Assembly (NCBI RefSeq): GCF_008831285.2
Contig: NC_045142.1
Span: 10,721,952-10,785,951 of the forward strand
DNA from: Nymphaea colorata
Taxonomy: Eukaryota; Streptophyta; Magnoliopsida; Nymphaeales; Nymphaeaceae
Length of the DNA stretch: 64,000 nucleotides
Direction of reading: 5' to 3'
Below, piece after piece: positions 24,001 to 35,625 of the stretch. How positions within the stretch are numbered: position 1 is the first letter of the stretch; the number at the start of each line of letters is the position of its first letter. The translations under genes and the position numbers were made by a program. The notes below the pieces were generated by a model. The model was not told the origin of the DNA. It ran no database searches and worked only from the letters and a program-made list of their open reading frames with translations.

Positions 24001-25115
24001 TGGCCGTGCCGCCACCGCCGATGTCCAACGATCAAGATGCACCCTCTTTCAACAACGCCACCTTGGCAGCGGTAGAAGCGCATCGCGGTTGGATGGAAGA
24101 GACGATCATCGAAGTAAACTGGCGGCTGCAGACCATGAAACACATGCAAGACGAGGCTGAGGCCCATCTTCACATCGCCATAGCGGCAGGTTTCTGCGAT
24201 CTGCGGCAGCAACTCCCACCCTTGGCAGCGCTCCGTTCGACGACCCACACTCCAGCAACCGCTCTCCAGCGCACGCGATCCTCGCCAGCTCGCCGGTACA
24301 CACGCCACCAGGCTCCTTCCGCGTACCCAACGCAGGAAAAACTGGTCAGGATCAGCGTACGCCACCGATCAGCGCCGTTCCGCTGTTTCAGCTGCCCATC
24401 GCCATTTACGGTATGCCCGTCACGCCCCTGTTTCAGCCTCCGATCAGCACCAGCGTCGCCTTTGGGTCATTCGGATCAGCCATGCCCCCCAGCAGCGTTC
24501 TGCCCACTGCCATGCTGAACTCCGTTTCCGGCGGCATGAACAGCGGAACCCTTTCCGACTGCAGCAACAACCGATCCGACGCCCCTGCGGGGTTCTTCCC
24601 TAACTCATCTAGTGGTTTTTATGGGGGTACCGACCTGGTGCGCTTCAAGCCCGCCAAGATCGACTTCCCTCGATTCAACAAAGAAGATTTACATAGGTGG
24701 ATATTTAAACCGAGCAGTTCTTCGAGTGCCACGGGATTTTGGAGATGATGAAAGTGGCTCATGCTGCCATGAACTTCGACTGGAAAGTAATTCGTTGGTA
24801 CCGATGGCTGATAGCTCAACACGGATAGCCAGACTGAAGGACCTTCATCACAGCCATGGCGGCGCGTTTTGGACCCTCGGCTTATGTTGACTACAACCAG
24901 GAGCTCTCCAAAATATGTCAGACGGGATCGGTCGTTGACTACCAGGATCGTTTTGAAGAACTTAGCAAATATGGATCGGGGATGGCCAATGGAAGCTTTG
25001 ATCAGTGCCTTTATTGGGGGATTCAAGGACAAGATTCGTATTGAGGTAGAAGGCATGCAACCCCTCAACTTGCTTGATTGTTTTGTGATAGCTCGTATGG
25101 TGGAAGAGAAGCAGT
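24001..25115 (+). pseudogene. gag of the Reina-like element
   Basis: Reading starts near ATG 24002 (MAVPPPPMS). It continues in several frames with a Pro/Ser/Ala-rich N-terminal part. The gag core is RFKPAKIDFPRFNKEDLHRW near 24645-24705, FGPSAYVDYNQELSKICQTG near 24867-24925 and DQCLYWGI near 25000. Frameshifts near 24365 and 24705 and stops near 24820 break it. Base composition is notably GC-richer than the surrounding DNA. Confidence 0.75.
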
Positions 25116-25479
25116 AGCGATATCAGAGCCTCAGGCGAGGGGCGGCCGTGGTTCGTCCTCAAGGTGCAGCCCCTACGATTTCAGAAGTACCACCAGGCCA
25201 GGCAGACATAGGCAAACCAGCGAACCACCCGCCCTATTATTTGTCGCCTTACTCTGGAATAGATACGTGAAAAACAACATCAAAATATTTGCTTCCACTA
25301 TGATCAACCCTGAACGTCGGGCCACGCCTGTAGATGACTTCACATGTACTTAGTTGAGGAAGAAGGGGACGACGCCCCAGTAGAGACTCTTGGTGAATGG
25401 GGACAAGGTGAAGGGGAGATCGCTTCCTTCCATGCCTTATCGGGACATGAAGTACCTCAGTTGATGTGAGTGGAGGGCC

Positions 25480-28400
25480 AACTCAGAGGTTGAAAGGTCA
25501 GTGTACTAGTGGATACCGAGTCCACGCATAACTTCATATGTGAGAAATCCACTAGAGCCCTGGGGTGTGAAATCGACCAACAGCCAGCATTTGATGTGGT
25601 TGTGGGAGATGGAAGTACCTTAAAATGTAAAGGGCGGTGCACCGACGAGAAACTGGAGATATAGGGTCATGGGTTTTCGATACAGCTGTATACACTAGCA
25701 ATGGCAGGGGTGGACCTAGTCCTGGGCATCCACTGGTTGAAAGGGCTGGGCGAGGTTGTGTGGGACTTCGTTAACGTGAAAATGCACTTTACAAAGCCAG
25801 ATGGGAGGCGCCTAACCCTGTCAGCTACTCCAAGACAACCAGTCCAAGAGACTACCACCTCCAAAATGTTACATGGAGCAGCAGCTTCGTACGTGGTACT
25901 CATGACCAGCACCATGTGGGAAGAGAGGTCAGACACCACCTTCACGGGTGCGTGACTACCTGCCCTACTGGAGGAATTTTTAGATGTGTTCATTGTTCCT
26001 CATGGATTACCTCCTTGGCGCACCTATATCCACCACATAGAGCTTCACCCCGGGAAGAAGTAGTGAAGAGGAGACCATACAGGTATAACCCGACCCAACG
26101 TGATGCCCTAACTCGATTGTTAAAAGAAATGTTGGAACAAGAAATTATACAGCCTAGTCGCAGCCCGTTTGCGTCTCCTGCCTTCCTTGTTCACAAGAAG
26201 GATAGCAATTCGCAGTTTTGTGTAGACTACCACGTTTTGAATGTTGTAACGGTGAAGGATCGCTATGCCATTCCTGTTGTGAAAGACCTTCTTGATGAAC
26301 TCAGGGGTGCAACCCTGTTTTTAAAGCTGGATCTTCATGCCAGGTATCATCAGATACGGATCGCACCACAAGATGTTCCTAAAACAACATTTTTAACCTC
26401 AAATGGGCATTATGAGTTTAGAGTGATGCCATTCGGCCACATGAACACTCCTATGATGTTCCAGTCCCTCATGAACGATATTTTCCAACCACACCTGCAT
26501 AGGTTCGTATTGGTCTTCTTTGATGACATTCTTGTCTTTAGTGCATATGGAGAGGCACATTTAAATCATCTACGGATGGTGCTATCTATGTTACGACAAC
26601 ACTCCCTTCACACCAAACTCTCCAAGTGTTCATTTGGAATGAGTGAAGTTACTTACCTCATCCATGTGATTGGCAAGGGCAGTGTGAAGATGGAAGAGAA
26701 TAAAGTATTGACAGTGCGTAATTGGGCCATTGCTCAGTTGGTTAGAGAACTACGTCTAGGATTGGCGGGGTACTACCATAAGTTCGTGCACAACTTTGGA
26801 AGTATCGCAGCACCCTTGACATACCTCACAAAAAAGGATCAGTTTCGATGGTCTGACCAAGCCAAGGAAGCATTCGACAAACTCAAAGTGGCCATCACGT
26901 CAGTGCCAGTACTATGCATGCCTGACTTCACTATGCCGTTTGAAGTAGAGACGGATGGATCCGACACAGCGGTGGGCTCAGTTTTGAGCCAAGACTGACA
27001 TTCGATGGCGTTTTTCAATCACACCATGGGACCCATGTTCAGCAACAAATCAGCCTACGAGCACAAACTCATCGCTATGGTATTGGCGGTTCTTAGATGG
27101 CGACATTATTTGTTGGGTAAGAAATTTGTAGTGCTCACGGACCACCACAGTCTGCGTTATTGTCTACAACAGAAAACATTGGTACCAGCAGTGCAGTGTT
27201 GGGTGATGAAACTACTCAGCTTTGATTTTGAGATTCGGCATCACAGCGGGAAAGAAAACCCAGCCGCAGACGATCTTTCTCGATAGGTGCAGGAAGGGCA
27301 CTGGATTTTGGACCTTACGGCCATTCAGTGCAACATTTGGACAGACATTTAGCACACTCATCAGTCAGCATCGTCGATGCAAAGGATATGAACCAACCTG
27401 TTGCAGAATCCTACGAGACGATACAGCTACGAGTGGCGCCCTCCTTTTCTCTATTTCCATAGCCGTGTATTTATTCCGCCCGAGACAACCCTGCCAGGTA
27501 CTTTAATCTCACATTTTCATGACTCGACGAGTGCATGCCATGAAGGAGTAGAAGGGACCTATCGGTGCCTATGGACGGCGATTTTCTTTTTGGGAATAAA
27601 GCGTGTCGTGCGGGATTATGTGCGGCAATGTGATGTATCTCAATGCAATAAGTATGAGACCACATGACTCGTTGGATTCTTGTAGCCCCTTCCTGTCCCC
27701 GAGCAAATTTAGAAAGATATATCCATGAATTTCATCGAGGGATTACCCCGCTCTCGAAGAAAATATGTTATATTGGTGGTGGTAAACAGGCTCTCGAAAT
27801 ACGCACCCTTCATAGCCTTCACACACCCCTTTTCTGCCAAAACAGTAGCACAGACCTTTCAAGAGCAAGTGGGAAAGCTTCACGGTATGCCACGTTCCAT
27901 TGTAAGTGACCGTGACTCGGTTTTCCTTAGTGCTTTTTGGGAGGAGTACCTCAAACTACAGGGGACGCAGCTTAAGATGAGTACCGCGTATCATCCGCAA
28001 ATAGATGGGCAGACAGTGGTAGTAAACCACAGCCTTGAAACTTATTTGCTATGCTTTGTGGGGGAGCATCCCAAAACCTGGGTCAACTATCTATCAGGGT
28101 TGGAGTTTGCTTACAATACCAGTTGGCATACATCCACGAACACCACCCCTTTTGAGGTTGTTTATGGGTGCCCTCCTCCTACTATTCACAGGTATCAGTT
28201 GGGAACAACACGAGATGAGTTTGTTGATACACAGTTGAGGTGCCACGATGTGATTCTTAAGGATCTAATGGAACACCTAGCAGCAGCACGGAATCGCATG
28301 GTGATTCAATACAACCATCATCATCGAGCACTTCAGTTCCAAGAGGGGGATTGGGTTTTCCTAAGGCGACCACCCCAATGGCTAGTAGGAATGCGAGGGG

Positions 28401-28770
28401 CAGGACAAAGTAAGTTGCTGTCGAGGTATGTGGGTCCTTATAAAATTTTAAAGAGGATCAATACTCTCACCTACGAACTGTAGTTACCATTGGGCCGCAC
28501 CATACAAATAGTCTTTCATGTTTCCAAACAAAAAGCGTGCCTCAAGCCACCGACCGAAGGAGAAGTTAAAGCAGGCCCCGTCCTAGCGATTCCCACTATC
28601 ATACAACCCTTACGTCGAGTAGGAGTGCGATGACTCAAAGCGGATGGCAGTTGGAGAGTCCAGTGGTTGATTGAGTGGCTCACCTAGGAAGATCTACCAG
28701 CTTCACGGTAAGACTCAGAGGACATACAGCAGCGTTTTCCATCCTTCACACCTTGAGGACAAGGTGCTAT
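25480..28770 (+). pseudogene. protease-RT-RNase H-integrase of the Reina-like element
   Basis: Protease near 25500-25900 has DTESTHNF where DSGSTHNF is usual. RT at 25916-26998 retains MPFGHMN and the catalytic FFDD. RNase H runs through 26900-27286, with ETDGSDTAVG and VLTDHHSLRYCLQ. The integrase zinc finger is near 27530-27660. The integrase core at 27725-28484 has VSDRDSVF and YHPQIDGQT, but its first catalytic Asp is Asn (MNFIEGLP, codon 27728-27730). Residues after 28484 (FHVSKQKACL, then W-rich ATWED-like remnants) are a degraded C-terminal/chromodomain region with three stops. Stops also fall at 26998 and 27286. Confidence 0.85.
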
Positions 28771-28783
28771 TGGAAGGGGGGAA
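28771..28783 (+). promoter_or_regulatory. polypurine tract of the Reina-like element
   Basis: TGGAAGGGGGGAA lies a few bases upstream of the 3' LTR start TGTTACG (28789). It is the expected plus-strand primer position. Confidence 0.7.
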
Positions 28784-29426
28784 TATTTGTTACGATCCAT
28801 ATCGGGATCGTGTGGGTTAGTAGTTTAGTTTCAAGTTGTCAGTATGGATCTGATTTCAGTAAGAGTCGGTCCAGTGTCGTCCCATTATCACATGTACTTA
28901 AGCAGGTAGATCCTCCTCGGTGAGCACTTACTACTTCAGGTATTTGGTTTTTTTCTTGTAATTTATGTTATAACTAACACACTTTTCCCCACTGCAGATT
29001 TTCTTTGATGACAGTGCTAGAAATGTAACCTCAGCCAAGAAAATTGGTTTTACGACTGCAATAGTAAGTTTTTAATCTCAGACATTAATACAGAATCTGC
29101 CATTTTAGCCACAAATTCTTCCTTGGAAATGAAATTAGATTTTTGTTGAAATTTCAAATAGTTGTTTGTGGTTCCAGCCACCACCACCATATCAGGTTTC
29201 ATGGACACCTATATGGTGACTATATCTATAACACCTTGCATTCTTTTCACTAACATCTCTTATATGACAGGTGGGCAAAGAAATGCTGGTGCCTGGTGTA
29301 GATTTTGCTGTCAACAGCATTCATAACATCAGGGAAGCCTTAACTGTGTTACGTGAGCATGGAAAAGAGGAAGAGATGGGACAAATTCTTCCACCTAGAG
29401 GAGTTGAAACTACAGTGCTTGCATAA

Positions 29427-29608
29427 GTGCTTTGTATGACCTTACTAATTTTCATCAAGTGAAAATAATCCCCTTGCAGTTTTTAATCATTGGGAAAGGA
29501 AGCTTTCTGTGATTCCTATACGAAGGATAAGTTATAAGAAAGTATTTGATCAGTTTCTAATTCATCTTGAATGGTGCCACTGTATGTTATAACTCGAAAG
29601 AAAAACTC

Positions 29609-29672
<64 letters not shown>

Positions 29673-29984
29673 GCCTTTGTTTGCCTTTTTACCACAGAAG
29701 CATGATCATACGCTTCTCACATACTTTTAACTGTAGTAGAAGCCTACATGCTTTCAGAAATCACCCTAAACTTCTGTTAGCGAAATTTTTGCAGTGAAAA
29801 GTTAAATATAGGCAAACCTTTAATTGGTTACTACTATCCTCGAGATGTCCATCAGAAAATCCTTTGGGGCCATTTGATGCGCACGAGAAAACAAGTCATC
29901 GGTAGATTCTTTTGGTGAAATTTAAATTACTTTTTAGCGCATCAAATACACCTTGATTTTCTGCCTGAAGGACCTAATGTGGAG
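29427..29984. other. 3' flank of the HAD gene, with (GA)n microsatellite
   Basis: It holds a GA dinucleotide tract at 29608-29670 and otherwise unremarkable DNA. Short inverted motifs CATTTGATGCGC (29871) and GCGCATCAAAT (29937) hint at a small degenerate MITE. The last eight bases (ATGTGGAG, 29977-29984) are the left target duplication of the hAT element. Confidence 0.6.
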
Positions 29985-32016
29985 TAGGCCTGGGCATCGG
30001 GCTGGGCCGGGTCGGCCCGTCGGGCCCAAGACCCGGCCTGGGCCCGGCCCGACTATTTGACGGGCCGGGCTGGGCTGGGTACTGGGCCTGGTCGACCATG
30101 CCTGAGGCCCAGCCCGGTCCGTTTTTGTCAACTGGCAGGCCGGGCCGGGTCGGCCCGATGCCCACATGCTTCCTTTTTGTGGAAAAAGGGGCGGTGATCA
30201 ACAAAAGGATTGACCTAATGGAACGGAAACTTGGCAGAACTACTTCGGTTATGACATGTAAAAAAATTTAAATCCAACCAAGACAACATTAGGAACAGTG
30301 ATGAGTAAGACACTGCAAGACGATACAGTAATCTGCCAGTGCCAACATTAAAAAAACAGAAAAAATGACATATATATTTGCTTCCTGATTTAAACTTCAT
30401 AACGACAACTAGCTTCTTGATTTATCGATTCTCCTAAAACAAAACTTGAAATGTCACTATATGTCCCAAACAAAGAAATGTGTAAAAGCAAAGAAAAGGA
30501 CTGACAAACATGTTGCCTAATGAAATCAACCATACAGTCTACAAATAAAGAAAGTTCAATAGGCATTTGCTAATACAATTTCTTTACCATAATAGAATTG
30601 CATTCAAGAAGAAAAGTACCACAATGAAATTAAACAAACAGTATTTATTTTTTTCCTTTGCCGAGTAATCTTACAAATCAAAATAGCTAAACGTAACAGC
30701 AAAAACACAAGCAGACTCCAGGTAGCACATTTTAACAGTGGAAGTACAAATCCTGCTATTACAAAAAGTATCGTCTTGCAGTGTTTCACCAGTCAAAAAG
30801 TAAATGTTTCTGCGTTTCACAAGTCAATCTATGGAAAATACTTTTGGAGGTCAAAGCAAAACCTCTTCTTTGCAGCCTAGCATCTATGGTTGTAGCATGA
30901 AATGTCCATCTGCAATTTAACATGAGAAAGAAATGTTAATAAAAATTAACATGTGCTTGTCAGCATAGAATACGAAGCATTAATTAAAAAAAATTACCAT
31001 AAAATCATGCACTCGATTAACATTCCTCATCATTCAGCATTGCATAACGTTATCAGAATTATCCTACTACTTGCCTAAGTTATACTTCTGTCTATGAACT
31101 ACAGTGGGAAAGATGTGAATTTCCCCTATTCATATAGGCCATCCAAAATTATCTTTACCAGGGAGACAGATACTGCTACTCATTCAATCACCAGATGCAA
31201 GTGGATTGGGGGGAATGACTGAAGAATCATGCAACGGAGTTTAGAAAAAAAAAATTGTGTATCATTGTTCAATAAATAAGATGCCCTATGCAATGAAAGA
31301 GTCCAAGGACCAAAGCACATTCACAAACCGAAGATCGCGATTCAACCCCCAAAAAAAGCATCGATTAAGGATTAAAAAAACACCTCTAACGTGAATCATA
31401 CAAATCCAGAAAAAGGAAATTGCAGCTATCACCAGTATAGAGAAATAGGAAAATGAAAGAAGACTTACGAGTCTAAAGAGCTCAAGGCAGATTGGTAACA
31501 GAAAGTGGTAGTGCTGAAAAAATAAAATCAAGATGAGAATGAAAGCAAAAGGAACTTTCAGAGCAATGAGGTAACACAGAGGATGATACGAGAAAGAAAA
31601 AGAGATATACAGGGAAGCAGGCGGTGGAGCTCACAGCTCAGGGGAAAACTTGCACGCATAGAAGAAAAAGAGAAGAGACAAAAAGGGAAGGAATGCACGG
31701 AAATACCTAAACAAGCAACTTTTTCTCTGCTCTGCTGAGTCGCTGACTGCCTCCTTCGATAGTTCGATGGAAAAGAAAATGCGAAAGGGGAGGGAGGGCA
31801 CGGTGGAGGAAGGAAATCAGAAAAGGAATGAGTCAAATCGATACATCGATTGACCTAATAGGCCGTCGGGCCAGGCGGGCCTAGAGAATGATAACCGGGC
31901 CCGACCCGTTAAGATCTCGGGCCAGGCCGAGCTCACTCAAGTTGAGCCTGATAAGGAAAATGTTCGACCCGAACCTGGCCCGGCGGCGGCCCGGCCCGAC
32001 CCGACACCCAGACCTA
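29985..32016. mobile_element. non-autonomous hAT-superfamily DNA transposon, 2032 bp
   Basis: The left end TAGGCCTGGGCATCGGGC and the inverted right end TAGGTCTGGGTGTCGGG form imperfect terminal inverted repeats. They are flanked by a perfect 8-bp duplication ATGTGGAG (29977-29984, 32017-32024), the hallmark length for hAT. Subterminal 150-bp regions are rich in GGGCCGGG/CCCGGCCC clusters, typical transposase-binding sequence for this group. No transposase is encoded. The interior (30200-31840) is AT-rich. A minus-strand CT-rich stretch at 31690-31830 looks like a plant 5' untranslated leader, so a captured gene fragment is possible. Confidence 0.9.
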
Positions 32017-32024
32017 ATGTGGAG

Positions 32025-32766
32025 GAATCGAGGGCAAGAGGAATGGAGGGCTTTCATCAGACATTAGGTTGTTAACGTCCTGCTGTTTTAAAGCCCAGAA
32101 CCTACCTAATCGCTTCAGGCAGAAAACCATTATCTGGAAATATTCATCCAGGCCATCATACACAAGCGTAATTTAGAACGAAGAACAAAAATTTATTTTC
32201 ACTCCATTCCAGGAAATTATTCCTAGATAATAAAATCCTGAAAAATTTTCTATGACCATCAGATCGGCCCTTAGATATGTCTGCAACTTGTGCTCTCCCA
32301 AGAAGCCTGAAAATTGCCATTACTATCTTAGTATATTTTTTCTTCTGGGTTCAGATCCAAAAGAACTAGCTTATTGGACTGGGTTGCACCTTAAGTGGGC
32401 AAAGATGGGCCGATCTTCATGAGTGTTGCACTGTCATGTGGGCAAACGTGGTTCGAGCTTCATGAGGGCCATTTCTGATGCAAGGCCAAGAAGTTAGAAA
32501 TGTACAAATCGCGTAACAACGTTTTTTTTCATCTCATTTGATCATTGAACATCCACGGAAATGGCCTATGGAATGTATGTTTTTCACGGCCACTTCCATT
32601 GCGATGATTCATGACGTTTTGATATGCATGTTAGATCTATCCCTCTGAACGTAGCTTGTTGGATCCTACCATCTGTTTAGTCTGATCTAGCATTTTCCGG
32701 TTGTGAATTATCCTATTTTTCCATGGACTGTTTCTCTTGGGTTTGTATTCCACCATAAGCGAGTTG
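32025..32766. other. intergenic region upstream of the PPR gene
   Basis: No gene or strong signal is seen. An in-frame TGA lies shortly upstream of the PPR start codon chosen at 32767, with no ATG between. GCTTCAGGCAGAAAACC near 32112 is the inverted complement of TTTTCTGCCTGAAG near 29957, across the hAT element. Confidence 0.5.
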
Positions 32767-33279
32767 ATGTTGTGGTTCCCCTGCTCCGATGGACGGAAAT
32801 GCCTGAGGGAACAATGGGTGCTGCGGTTCCCCTTCGCTGAATCAACACCATTCTCTCTCCTCCGATGGTGCACCACCTTCCATGTCACGGGCTGACTCAT
32901 TCGGACTGCGCGGCGCTGCAAACTCTCACCAGTAAGCCGCAAGTCTTCACCTCGTTCAAGTGAGCGCAGATCACTTGAACGCTTTCTCGAAAACAAAGAA
33001 CACAAATTGCACAAAGAGTGTGGAAAGAAAACTCGCAATATATTCACTTGAAGAAGATGAGTACATCACGAGGGAAGCAAGTAAGCTTTTAACTTTACTT
33101 ACATTGGATGGCCGAAGCCGCTTACAGAATTCTCATGCCGACCATCCAAAATAAGGAATCCCGATATTATACTTAGGGAGCCGTTTCGGGAGGGTAACGT
33201 AAGCAAAGAAAGTACATTGCAAAGTAAAGAACTGTACAGACTCTAGACGCAGAGGAACATGCTCCCCCCTTCAAAACAA

Positions 33280-34338
33280 GCGCCGTCCTCGGCGCTAGCA
33301 TTTTTGTAGTAGACCCTGACTTCTTCTGGATGGCTTCGCTTCAGACGGAAGGCATACTCCATCGTTGGCTGGTCTTCGTCTACCCACTTGACCAAGTATC
33401 GCTTTGCTTCGCCAAGGTAGCTGATTTTTGTGTCGAATGATCTGGTCCAACTGTTGATTGGTGGTCCTCCAGGTCGAAGGAGCTCGCTGCAAGGTTGGTT
33501 CTAGCAGCGGCTGACTTCTCTCCGGGTCTTTGGCATTGACATAGAAGGGCAGAAGGTAGCGGACGTGGAACACAGAATGCGCCTTAAAGTCTAGCGGAAG
33601 ATCTAACTTGTACGCCGACTTCCCCATCCTCTTGACCACAGTAAATGGCCCTTCATGCTTTCTGATGCATGCTCGGTGTTGCCCACGAAAGATGCCTACC
33701 CGGTCTGTGTAAAGCTTCACAAGGACTTGGTCGCCCGCTCGAAATTTTATCGACCCTCGTCTTCGATCTGCATGTTTCTTCAATTCTATAGGGGCATGGC
33801 CCACTTTATGCTGAGGTGGCCACCATCTAGGGAGCTTCGCAGGCATTGTCCCAGCAAATTCCTCTAAGACAGGCGCAAGCGCCTCTGGAACCAAACCAGG
33901 AGAGCTTTTAGACACTTCCCTGGTTGCCAACAAGTACATCTCGTCACCATGCTTCAGGCCTCTATTCAATTGGAGTGCAGATATCATTGCGACCTTGCCT
34001 TTGTCTTTTCTCAGTGTTGCCACCGGCACCATGCAGGAAGACTTCTCATCCATGATGCTAACATTGCGCAAGTGCGGCATCGGGACCATCTTCGCTGCAC
34101 TAAGGAGCTCCATGCCGAAAATCATCTGGTAATCGTCCATCAGGACCACGGAGAAGTTGGCTTTCTCTGACCAACTCTGAATCTTCACAACCACATCCCG
34201 GGCCACTCCATGGATGGGTTTTGCCTCTGAGTTGACTGCCTTCATGCGCAACTCTCCCCTCTCAAGGGTGAGGCCTAGTCTCTTCGCCTCCACGACTGAG
34301 ATGAAATTGTGTGTGGCACCCGTATCAATCATAGCCAT
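33280..34338 (-). pseudogene. protease fused to integrase C-terminus and chromodomain by deletion
   Basis: The minus-strand frame starting at 34338 opens with the aspartic protease motif IDTGATHNFI. It runs through the protease into the first residues of RT (LEEFAGTMPAKLP near 33840). Without a stop it then switches to integrase C-terminal sequence (FRAGDQVLVKLYTDR near 33740, GKSAYKLDLP, FHVRYLLPF). A frameshift near 33450 moves the chromodomain (RYLVKWVDED, near 33370-33410) to the next frame. About 2.5 kb of RT, RNase H and integrase core expected in a full element is absent, and the junction preserves the reading frame. Confidence 0.85.
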
Positions 34339-35625
34339 CGTAGGCTTTCCGTCACCAGAATCTCATCGTACATGAGTTCCCTAGAAGGCGTCGTTGTGAC
34401 CTTGGCTTTCTCTTCACGTTTCAGTGAGTTGAGAAGCTGAAGTGCACCAATCCTCGATCCTTCCCCTTCTTCAGTCCCGCCTTCGGTAGCCTTTGCGGCA
34501 TTGGCCTGTTCAGTAGGTTTCACCCGTTTTGGGCAGACACGCGTGCCTTCCTCCGCAGACCCAACAAGTCACTTCTCTTGGTGGCCCATTGTTGTCCTTG
34601 CGAAAGAAGGGTTTTCTGTCGGTGGGCTTCTGGGGCGACGATTCACTCCTGTTGTCGTGTCGTTCCTCCCTCCTATCATCATGGTCAGACTCCTTCGTAG
34701 ACTTGAAGGTATCTGTGTAGCTTCTGCGTTGGGTGTCGACGAAGTGCTCGGCTGCCACATATGCCTGCTCTAAGGTCTCAGGATTTGATCTCTCCACATC
34801 GGCTTGGGCCCAAGATTGGAGCCCTATGATGAACCAGTTAAGTTTATCTTTTTCTGGCATCATAGATACATCCAACATGATCTTCTGATATGCTCGGATG
34901 TAATCTCTCAAGGCACCAGTCTGTTTCAGGTTTGCAACCAACCTATAGGCGTGCATTTCAGCATTCACGAGCATGAAGTATCCCTTCAACTGTTTGCGGA
35001 AGTCGTCGAAGGTCCTGATTGTGCAGTCCCCATTCTCGATGTCCAGCATTTTGCGCCTCCACCAAGCCACAGCATCTCCCTCTAACAACATTGTTGTGGT
35101 CTTGATCTTCAGATCTTCTTCTACGACGTTCTGCAGGTCCAAGTAGTAGTCGACTTGGAACAAAAAGTTGTCGATCGCCCTTGCATCTCGGCTACTACTG
35201 TACTTCACCAGATGTTGAACGTCGATCCTATTGGTCCTCCCTTGGCTACTACTGGCAGAATTAGTACGTAGTAGTCTCTGGTTTGAAGCCCAAAGTTCAG
35301 CAACTTCGTCCTGCAGGATCTTCACCAAGTCAGAGAGTGATCGGTTCATGGCCAGTGACTCGGCCATCTATTCCCGCATCAACTTCATCTCCTCCTTGAA
35401 TCCCTCAAAGGTCTTGGCAGTAAAGCCCAGGGCTTCCTCATGGGTGGCCACATCTGCGACCAATCTATTCACCGTCTCTTCCAGGTTTCCCCGGTCATGG
35501 GCCAGGCTCGTCTCTTCTGGACGGGCCGGCTCCTTACCTTTGACACCCCGCAGATTGTATTGCGATGCCATGGTGTTCTCCTCAACAGCAGCAAGTCGAC
35601 GCGACGCTCTACACCGACTCTCTGA
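34329..35625 (-). pseudogene. gag of the chromovirus derivative
   Basis: On the minus strand, gag begins near 35571 (MASQYNLRG). It passes a stop between 35368 and 35367 and continues as a 285-codon frame to 34510. Features are a gag core with MLLEGDAVAWWRR and FRKQLKGYF, then a Lys/Arg-rich tail and the first half of a zinc knuckle (CWVCGGRH). A frameshift in the knuckle near 34530 shifts to the frame 34523-34329, which has a KATEGGTEEGEGSRIGALQ linker leading to the protease. Confidence 0.85.

Larger units (their letters stand above)
23765..28904 (+). mobile_element. Reina-like chromovirus (Ty3/gypsy), 5.1 kb, decayed
   Basis: The short 5' LTR (about 23765-23980, ending CTAACA) is followed at 23983 by TGGTATCAGAGCC, a primer site for initiator tRNA-Met. 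The 3' LTR begins TGTTACGATCC at 28789 after a purine tract (28771-28783). It is truncated at about 28904 inside a repeated TACTTAAG, only about 115 bp long. Coding order is gag, protease, RT, RNase H, integrase and a degenerate chromodomain tail. Short LTRs, the tRNA-Met site and integrase sequence point to the Reina group. Target duplications were not found because both outer ends are eroded. It sits inside the HAD gene. Confidence 0.88.
23053..29426 (+). pseudogene. HAD-family pyrimidine 5'-nucleotidase-like gene, broken
   Basis: Three exons are clear. 23053-23178 has 42 codons, with FVHGRLPY-type YVHGRLPYKNL, acceptor GTGCAG and donor GTATGT. 28998-29063 has IFFDDSARNV. 29271-29426 has SIHNIREAL and ends at TAA 29424-29426. 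They match the plant SDT1-like HAD-IA hydrolases, which dephosphorylate small phosphate esters such as pyrimidine nucleotides in the cytosol. IFFDDS carries the conserved acidic HAD motif. Missing are the N-terminal exons with the DxDxT nucleophile and the middle exon with the FTNAD motif. Between the first two exons lies a Reina-like retrotransposon. A 14-bp remnant at 28906-28919 reads VDPPR, the residues normally just before IFFDD, but the frame is off by one base. No functional enzyme can be made from what is here. Confidence 0.8.

Noticed and set aside
24106-24365. Minus-strand ORFs in GC-rich sequence
   Set aside because: They are shadows of the gag frame of the Reina-like element.
29934-30204. 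Pro/Gly-rich ORFs (PARPG-type)
   Set aside because: They come from the GGGCCGGG clusters of the hAT subterminal region, not from a gene.
31286-31836. Hydrophobic minus-strand ORFs inside the hAT element
   Set aside because: They are short, without recognisable motifs or matching splice sites; mentioned only as possible captured sequence.
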